A program made the translations under genes and the position numbers. The notes beneath the pieces were generated by a model. It was not told the DNA's origin, searched no databases, and saw nothing but the letters and a program-made list of their open reading frames with translations. A stretch of 7,878 bases of DNA from Bacteroidales bacterium UBA4073 (lineage in GTDB: Bacteria > Bacteroidota > Bacteroidia > Bacteroidales > Tenuifilaceae): positions 1 to 7,878 of the forward strand of contig DFYV01000085.1 in NCBI GenBank assembly GCA_002383425.1, read 5' to 3'. Shown one piece after another: positions 1 through 4,614 of the stretch. Each line of letters begins with the position of its first letter. Position 1 is the first letter of the stretch.

Positions 1-69
1 AATGCCTGTGCAAAGGGCAATTCATTTTTTTATAAAGGCAGCTTAAGCATCACTATATCTGACAAATGA
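1..69 (+). CDS. Possible 3' end of an unidentified gene (partial)
   Basis: Frame 1 is open from the left edge to a TGA at 67-69, giving 22 codons that end in SLSITISDK. The other two plus frames close earlier. The stretch reads like a protein C-terminus with an alternating polar/hydrophobic, strand-like tail, and a phased repeat of a type expected in spacers begins 20 bp after the stop. Twenty-two codons are too few to identify a family, and an open frame this short can arise by chance. No function is proposed. Confidence 0.25.
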   Translation, partial: NACAKGNSFFYKGSLSITISDK

Positions 70-88
70 TTAAATTAATTTTTTGTTT

Positions 89-112
89 CTTGGCGTTTTA
101 GCGCCCTTGCGG
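89..112. repeat. Phased degenerate octamer repeat, three units
   Basis: Three consecutive 8-nt units share the pattern YYTNGCGN: CTTGGCGT, TTTAGCGC and CCTTGCGG. The GCG core recurs exactly every 8 nt. The run lies in a spacer, shortly after the possible gene end at 69. From memory, similar GCG-containing octamer runs are common between genes in Bacteroidota, but I cannot verify that here and know of no assigned function. Confidence 0.5.
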
Positions 113-399
113 TAATAGGTGGTAAAAATTGTATGTACCTGTTTGGTTACAAATTAGTTTTTCTGAGAGCAATTTTTCTCTTATTTTCTCAATTTGTTGG
201 TCAGGTTAGGGTGGAGTGGGTTAGCTACCTTGAAGTTATTATCAATCTCATCAACAGAATAAAAAATAATTCTGTCAAGGTTGTATTCACTGTGCAGATA
301 TTTGAAAAAATTTACCTAAGCCCAATGATTAAACATTTTTAACCACTGATATACAAACATCAGGTAAGGAGTTATGACTTTTTAGAGTCGGCTCAAATA
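113..399. other. Non-coding spacer with no convincing gene
   Basis: An ATG-started plus-strand frame at 133-342 (69 codons) has an unconvincing composition, no recognisable domain and no ribosome-binding site. The minus strand carries a 44-codon stretch (stop at 181-183, open up to an amber at 316-318) containing DRIIFYSVDEIDNNFKVANP. This is protein-like, but it has no start codon and is interrupted upstream by TAG (316-318) and TAA (382-384). I see no RNA gene, terminator or promoter that I would defend. This is most likely decayed or simple spacer DNA. Confidence 0.5.
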
Positions 400-449
400 T
401 TAAACGATGATTTTTTGAGATCGCTGAAATTCTAATGCCTTAAACCTTT

Positions 450-473
450 CCTTCGCCTTCGCCTCAGCCTTTT
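450..473. repeat. Phased degenerate hexamer repeat, four units
   Basis: Four consecutive 6-nt units begin with CCT: CCTTCG, CCTTCG, CCTCAG and CCTTTT. The first two are identical. On the minus strand the units read as alternating Lys-Ala/Glu-Ala codons in the start-less frame at 400-579. It is another short-period array in a spacer, with a different unit length from the octamer at 89-112 and the heptamers near the right edge. Confidence 0.45.
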
Positions 474-533
474 TGAGCATAAGATCATGTAACAAACTAA
501 AAATCAATGCGTAATATTTTAATTTCGATTCAT

Positions 534-569
534 CAAAAACACCAAAGAGGGGGAATTGCTTCCCCTCTT
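534..569 (-). terminator. Rho-independent terminator of dnaA
   Basis: The arms AAGAGGGG (545-552) and CCCCTCTT (562-569) pair perfectly. A G-T wobble and one A-T pair extend the stem to about 10 bp around a 5-nt loop. Read on the minus strand, the stem begins 21 bp after the dnaA stop and is followed by a T-rich stretch including TTTTT (535-539). On the plus strand the hairpin is followed by A residues, so it should terminate mainly the dnaA transcript. Confidence 0.75.
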
Positions 570-590
570 CTAAAAAATATTATGGTATGG

Positions 591-2033
591 TTAGGAGTTA
601 TACTTTAACTTTTTTTGAATGTCTTCCACCTGGGCTTTAAACCTTTTATCGGTTTCCATAAGATTATTCACGGTTTTGCAGGCATGAAGTACTGTTGCAT
701 GATCCTTGTTTCCTATAACGCTTCCAATGGACGATAGGGATTCTTTGGTAAGGGTTTTTGAAAAGTACATGGCTATTTGGCGTGCTTGTACTATTTCACG
801 CTTGCGTGTTTTGGCGTTGAGCACATCAACCGGCAATCCGAAATACTCGCAAACAACCTTTTGGATATAATCGATTGTAATATCCTTTTTGGTGTTTTTT
901 ACAAGCTTTTCGATCATTTCCGAGGCTAAGTCAATGCTGAGCTGTTTGCCATTTAGCGTTGATTGTGCCAGCATCGATATTAGTGCCCCCTCCAGCTCTC
1001 GTATATTCTGGGTTATATTAGAGGCAATGTACTCCAACACATCATTGGGGACAACTATGCCATCGTTATACACTTTCTTTTTAAGGATGGCAACCCTGGT
1101 TTCAAAGTCGGGTGTGGTAAGTTCAGCCGATAAACCCCATTTGAAACGGGATAGGAGTCGTTTTTCAAGGCCTTGCAAGTCGGCAGGTGCCTGGTCTGAT
1201 GTAAGGATGAGCTGCTTGCTCGTTTGGTGTAAATGGTTGAATATGTGGAAAAAGGCATCCTGAGTTTTTTCTTTCCCAGCAAATTCATGCACATCATCAA
1301 GTATCAGCACGTCGATACTTTGGTAGAAGTGAAGAAAATCGTTTATGTTATTATGTTTAAAGTATGCATCCACAAACTGGGTTTGAAATTTTACGGCATT
1401 TACATAAAGAACAATTTTTTCAGGGTTATATCTTTTTACTTCAATGCCTATGGCTTGAGCCAGGTGTGTTTTTCCTAAGCCCGACCCCCCATATATAAAT
1501 AAAGGGTTAAAAGCGGTCTTGCCAGGTGCTTGGCTAATAGTGATTCCTGCTGAACGAGCCAGACGGTTACATGTACCCTCTACAAAGTTGCTGAAGTTAT
1601 ACTCAGGATTAAGCTGAGGATCAACGTTCAGCTTTTTAATCCCAGGTATTACAAAAGGATTTTTTATGGGTGTTTCCTGTACGGTTTGTACCGATACTGG
1701 TTTGTTCTTCAACTCGGTTCTGTTTTGGGTAGGAAATTTAACCGTATAGGGGGTGCCTCCGTTGTACCCGTTATGCTCCATAATAACGTTGTACTCGAGT
1801 TTAGCTTCGGCTCCCAACTCCTTTCTTAATGTTTTCCGAAGAATGTCAATGTACTGTTCTTCCAGATACTCGTAAAAGAAAGGACTTGGCACCTGAATGG
1901 TGAGTACATTCTTTTCCACCTTAATGGGAACGATGGGCTCAAACCATGTTTTAAAGCTTACGGGGCTTACATTGTCCTTGATTATTCTTAGACAATTCTC
2001 CCAAATTTCCTTGTAATCAGCAGCCATATACAT
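591..2033 (-). CDS. dnaA: Chromosomal replication initiator protein DnaA
   Basis: DnaA is the AAA+ ATPase that binds DnaA boxes, melts the origin and recruits the replicative helicase. It also acts as a transcription factor. Numbering is from the ATG at 2033. Domain I spans about residues 1-85 and includes WENCLRIIKDN and FKTWFEPI. A variable linker follows to about 140. The AAA+ core has Walker A GGSGLGKT at 182-189, Walker B LILDD ending at D246-D247, sensor I LTSD near 278, and box VII LLSRF with its arginine finger near R296. Sensor II NIRELEGAL lies near 343. Domain IV carries RQIAMY and the signature GNKDHATVLHACK at 441-453, which contacts the DnaA box. All key residues are present and 480 residues is a normal length. 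The frame extends to a TTG at 2054. ATG 2033 or ATG 2027 better fits where the domain I tryptophan lies in relatives. No Shine-Dalgarno site is visible at either. It appears monocistronic, with a hairpin terminator just downstream and no dnaN next to it. Confidence 0.97.
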   Translation of the reverse strand: MYMAADYKEIWENCLRIIKDNVSPVSFKTWFEPIVPIKVEKNVLTIQVPSPFFYEYLEEQYIDILRKTLRKELGAEAKLEYNVIMEHNGYNGGTPYTVKFPTQNRTELKNKPVSVQTVQETPIKNPFVIPGIKKLNVDPQLNPEYNFSNFVEGTCNRLARSAGITISQAPGKTAFNPLFIYGGSGLGKTHLAQAIGIEVKRYNPEKIVLYVNAVKFQTQFVDAYFKHNNINDFLHFYQSIDVLILDDVHEFAGKEKTQDAFFHIFNHLHQTSKQLILTSDQAPADLQGLEKRLLSRFKWGLSAELTTPDFETRVAILKKKVYNDGIVVPNDVLEYIASNITQNIRELEGALISMLAQSTLNGKQLSIDLASEMIEKLVKNTKKDITIDYIQKVVCEYFGLPVDVLNAKTRKREIVQARQIAMYFSKTLTKESLSSIGSVIGNKDHATVLHACKTVNNLMETDKRFKAQVEDIQKKLKYNS

Positions 2034-2360
2034 TTTAAAGTGTTTGAGTGACAATTTTTCAACCTGATTTCAACATGAACAAAATTGTAATGAATTTTTT
2101 TAAAAAAAAAGAGGGTTACGGGTTGTTTTTTGTGTTAACAGTACAAGGCTCTAATTATCACTCTAATATATTTTTGACGTTCGTCAAAATGTTTTAATAA
2201 ATTGATATATAGATATTTAACATGTTGATAACACAAATGTTTGATAGTTAACTTATTGTTATGAAAATCTAAAATTAATGATTACAGCAAATCTTTATAT
2301 GACATTGAATACTAACTATTAGTGCGTATAGTGCTGTATATCAGGGTATTATGAATATTG
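2034..2360. other. dnaA upstream region (promoter region, possible regulatory DNA)
   Basis: This very A/T-rich spacer separates dnaA from the 3' end of the MCE gene on the same strand, so it must hold the dnaA promoter unless transcription reads through. Visible structure includes a T7A9 tract (2095-2110) about 65 nt before dnaA, an 8+8 inverted repeat (2172-2189), an AACATGTT palindrome (2219-2226) and two GTTAAC sites. One near-consensus DnaA box, TTATCAACA on the minus strand (2223-2231), differs at one base from TTATCCACA. A single imperfect box is not evidence of an origin. I found no clean TAnnTTTG promoter on the minus strand and no clear terminator for the MCE gene. Confidence 0.5.
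2172..2189. promoter_or_regulatory. Inverted repeat upstream of dnaA, candidate FNR/CRP-type operator
   Basis: The arms TTTTGACG and CGTCAAAA are perfect reverse complements separated by TT. The core TTGAC-N4-GTCAA has the half-site spacing of FNR boxes (TTGAT-N4-ATCAA), so a dimeric CRP/FNR-family regulator is a reasonable inference. It lies about 139 nt upstream of the dnaA start codon. A hairpin role is unlikely because the loop would be only 2 nt and no T-tract follows on either side. Confidence 0.45.
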
Positions 2361-3356
2361 TTACTTATTTTCTGTTTCCTTTGCGTATTTAGTTCTACTT
2401 AAGTCGATTATGGAGAAATTAACATACCTTTTTGGGTTAGCTTTAATGTCTTCGATGAGGAGTTCAAGTTGTAGCGATGCCGATTCCAGGTTGTGGTATA
2501 GCGAGTCGTCATTAACTAATTTGCCCAGTGTACCCTCACCTGAATTAACCTTAGTTATGGCTTGCTGGAGCTGGCTAAGCGATGAGTCAAGTTTCATGAG
2601 AGTGCTGTAAAGGTTGGCTTTAGATAGGGTGTCGCTAAAATTTGATAAGTTTTTAATGGTGTTGGTAATGTCGGCATTGCTCTTTCGAATATTTGAGGAA
2701 ATGGACCTGATGTTATTTAACGATTGATTTATTGAACCGTTAGGGCTGTTTACCATGGTATCGAGGCCAGCGCTTAGGTTTTTAATGTTTTGTATGGTTT
2801 TGTTGAGGTGTTCTATGCTTTCGGAAAGGTTTCTTTTATTCTCTTCATTAAGTACTTCCTGAAGGACTACCAATGTTTTCGATATCTCGCTCATCATCAA
2901 TTCAGCTTTGTCCTTTACAGGCGACATCTGGTAGGCAAGCTGGTCGAGCAGTCCAACTTCAATGGATGAGGGTAGTGTATCGCCAGGTTGGTAGTAAAGG
3001 CTATCGGGGGCAACTTCCAGCTTTATGGCCTTTCCACCCATAATATCGGTGCTCACCAGTTTTGCGATTGTATTTTGGGGCAGGCTGTACATCTTGTTTA
3101 CAAGCAGTACCACCCTGAATCGGCCCGATTTTAAATCGTGAAACTCAATGTCTTTAACCATCCCTACTTTAAAACCGTTGATAAGCACAGCATCGGTATT
3201 TTTTAGCCCATCAACCGATTTGAATATGGCGTAGTAAACGTTATTTGGGCTAAAAATATTTTTTCCCTTAAGGAAGTTTACCCCCCAGAACGTTATAGCC
3301 AGAATGCCTAAGGTGAACAGACCTATTTTTGACTCCTTAGTTAACTTGATTCTCAT
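2361..3356 (-). CDS. MCE/MlaD-family lipid-transport protein, single membrane anchor
   Basis: This is a MlaD-like protein of 331 residues. The family forms hexameric rings that carry phospholipids or other lipids between the inner and outer membranes, usually with an MlaE permease and MlaF ATPase. A short charged N-terminus (MRIKLTKESK) precedes one membrane helix at about 10-28. The MCE domain covers about 37-115 (YYAIFKSVDGLKNTDAVLINGFKVG is split across its first strands; MGGKAIKLE closes it). A long helical, coiled-coil-like region at 140-270 is rich in Asn, Ser and Leu. The conserved tail has GEGTLGKLVNDDSLY at about 273-287 and NPKRYV near 307-312, features I associate with Bacteroidota MlaD-like proteins. 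The ATG at 3356 fits well. It lies 54 bp after the amidase on the same strand and is probably co-transcribed, with a possible promoter of its own at 3383-3390. No permease or ATPase gene is in the window, so the exact substrate is unknown. Confidence 0.92.
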   Translation of the reverse strand: MRIKLTKESKIGLFTLGILAITFWGVNFLKGKNIFSPNNVYYAIFKSVDGLKNTDAVLINGFKVGMVKDIEFHDLKSGRFRVVLLVNKMYSLPQNTIAKLVSTDIMGGKAIKLEVAPDSLYYQPGDTLPSSIEVGLLDQLAYQMSPVKDKAELMMSEISKTLVVLQEVLNEENKRNLSESIEHLNKTIQNIKNLSAGLDTMVNSPNGSINQSLNNIRSISSNIRKSNADITNTIKNLSNFSDTLSKANLYSTLMKLDSSLSQLQQAITKVNSGEGTLGKLVNDDSLYHNLESASLQLELLIEDIKANPKRYVNFSIIDLSRTKYAKETENK

Positions 3357-3382
3357 AGCTGGTTATTTAGTTTTTTATTTTT

Positions 3383-3390
3383 CAAAATTA
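3383..3390 (-). promoter_or_regulatory. Candidate Bacteroidota -7 promoter element before the MCE gene
   Basis: On the minus strand the site reads TAATTTTG, an exact match to TAnnTTTG. It lies 26 nt before the ATG at 3356, in the 54-bp gap after the amidase. No good TTG-type -33 element is found at the usual spacing, so it may be weak or a chance match in A/T-rich DNA. Confidence 0.35.
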
Positions 3391-3410
3391 AGCATTATTT
3401 GTGAAGTAAG

Positions 3411-4568
3411 CTAATGGAAAGAGTTGATCTTTTCCAATGCTTTGTTTATCGGAATCATCTTGCCGTTTTCAATGGCCACCACAAAGGCATCGGGGAACTT
3501 CTGTTTTATAATTTTACAGTATTCAAGGGCCTCGGGGTATGACCGGGAACTGCCAACCAAGTACTTATATACCCCGTTTACTTTTATGGTATCAACATCT
3601 TCAATGCTCTTAAACTGGGGGTTTGCGTTGGTGAGCGGGGTTCGCGATGAGGCTATTTGAACCTTAAACTCAATGGAATTGCCTGTGGTTGGGGGTGTTC
3701 CTTCATTTTCAGTTTCCCCTGTTTTTGTAGAGTCCGATTTTGCAGGTACTTGTTGGGCGTTAGCTATCGCATCAACCTTTTGTTTATAGTTTTTAACTGC
3801 CCTGTAAATTGATGATGCAATGAGTTCTTGCCCTTCGCTTGAGTTAAGAAACTGTTCTTCCCTGGGATTACTCAGGTAACCCACCTCAATAAGAACACTA
3901 GGCATCGATGTTTTCCATAGTACAAGAAAACCGGCTTGCCGAACACCTCTATCGGTTCGTTTTGCTCGTTCTTTTAAATCGGTTTGAATGATTGTGGCAA
4001 AATCAAGGCTTTGCTCCAGAAAGGCATTTTGAAGCATGGTAAATATTATGAACGATTCGGCTGAGTTTGGGTCATAACCCTCATACTTTTCATGGTATTC
4101 ATCTTCGTAGGTGATTACGGCATTTTCACGCATGGCCACATCAAGGTTTTCGCTGCTTCGGTGTAATCCCATAACGTAGGTTTCAGCTCCGCTGATATTT
4201 TTATTGGAAATAGCATTGCAGTGGATTGATATGAATAAATCAGCCCCTTCCTTATTAGCTATGGCACTTCGTTCTTCCAGTGGGATAAAAGTATCGTCAG
4301 TCCTGGTATAGATAACTTTTACACCTTCCATGTTTTGGGCAATAAGATTTCCAACTTTCTTGGCTATGGCAAGGGTGATATCCTTTTCAAAGCTAATTTT
4401 GCCAACCGTTCCTGGGTCTTTCCCCCCATGCCCTGCATCAATAACAATTTTTGTGACACTGTATGCACTCAGATGTTGCGATTTAATTACCTGGTGGGGT
4501 AAGAAAAATAAAACGGTCAAAACCATATAAACGTTAAATGTTGATAAAAATTTATATCCCTGCCTCAT
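3411..4568 (-). CDS. N-acetylmuramoyl-L-alanine amidase with C-terminal SPOR-like domain
   Basis: This is a zinc amidase (Amidase_3 family) that cleaves the bond between N-acetylmuramic acid and the stem peptide of peptidoglycan, acting in the periplasm. From the ATG at 4568 it is 385 residues. A hydrophobic segment at about 13-26 is a signal peptide or anchor. The catalytic domain (about 38-262) shows IVIDAGHGGKDPG with Zn ligand H47, ligand E61 in FEKD, H116 in SIHCNA, and catalytic E228 in LIEVGYLSN. Between H116 and E228 lies a roughly 35-residue acidic/aromatic insertion (about 143-180), possibly an inhibitory segment as in AmiB/AmiC. A Pro/Thr/Ser linker leads to a SPOR-like domain (about 299-375, EFKVQIASS to DAFVVAIENG), which binds denuded glycan at division sites. 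The frame extends 18 codons to a GTG at 4622, but that start would overlap lptD. ATG 4568 keeps the signal peptide. It is the first gene of a probable operon with the MCE gene. Confidence 0.93.
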   Translation of the reverse strand: MRQGYKFLSTFNVYMVLTVLFFLPHQVIKSQHLSAYSVTKIVIDAGHGGKDPGTVGKISFEKDITLAIAKKVGNLIAQNMEGVKVIYTRTDDTFIPLEERSAIANKEGADLFISIHCNAISNKNISGAETYVMGLHRSSENLDVAMRENAVITYEDEYHEKYEGYDPNSAESFIIFTMLQNAFLEQSLDFATIIQTDLKERAKRTDRGVRQAGFLVLWKTSMPSVLIEVGYLSNPREEQFLNSSEGQELIASSIYRAVKNYKQKVDAIANAQQVPAKSDSTKTGETENEGTPPTTGNSIEFKVQIASSRTPLTNANPQFKSIEDVDTIKVNGVYKYLVGSSRSYPEALEYCKIIKQKFPDAFVVAIENGKMIPINKALEKINSFH

Positions 4569-4598
4569 ACCCTTAGCGTATTTTTTTATTTTTTTAAG

Positions 4599-4606
4599 TA
4601 GTTTTG
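4599..4606 (+). promoter_or_regulatory. Candidate -7 promoter element for lptD
   Basis: TAGTTTTG matches the Bacteroidota -7 consensus TAnnTTTG exactly. Transcription would begin near 4611-4613, either just before the TTG at 4615 or about 27 nt before the TTG at 4639. No clear TTG is present at the -33 position, so the call rests on one element and its placement in the short divergent gap. Confidence 0.4.
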
Positions 4607-4614
4607 AGCTCAAT

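Larger units (their letters stand above)
400..579 (-). pseudogene. Start-less open frame downstream of dnaA, possible gene remnant
   Basis: On the minus strand, 59 codons run without a stop from 579 to a TAA at 400-402. The translation is protein-like: an acidic/aromatic beginning (EEGKQFPLFGVFDESKLKYY), a hydrophobic helix, then an amphipathic K/E/A-rich helix containing LMLKKAEAKAKERFKALEFQ. There is no ATG before residue 34, and the frame is closed just upstream by a TAA at 580-582, so it cannot be an intact gene. Part of it coincides with the dnaA terminator hairpin and part with a hexamer repeat, which offers a non-coding explanation for its composition. I do not recognise a family. It could be the tail of a lost gene or a chance open frame. 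Confidence 0.2.

Noticed and set aside
133..342. A 69-codon ATG-started plus-strand frame in the left spacer
   Set aside because: Low-complexity hydrophobic start, no recognisable domain, no start signal, and the opposite strand looks at least as protein-like. Treated as chance.
889..1478. Plus-strand and alternative minus-strand frames within dnaA
   Set aside because: They are shadows of the conserved dnaA coding sequence with no domain content of their own.
2095..2110. T7A9 tract upstream of dnaA as a terminator or unwinding element
   Set aside because: There is no G/C stem next to it for a terminator, and no DnaA-box cluster to support an unwinding element. It may only stiffen or bend the promoter region.
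2223..2231. TTATCAACA (minus strand) as evidence for a chromosomal origin
   Set aside because: It is a single site with one mismatch from TTATCCACA. The same nonamer occurs inside the amidase gene at 4539-4547, so chance occurrence in this A/T-rich DNA is likely.
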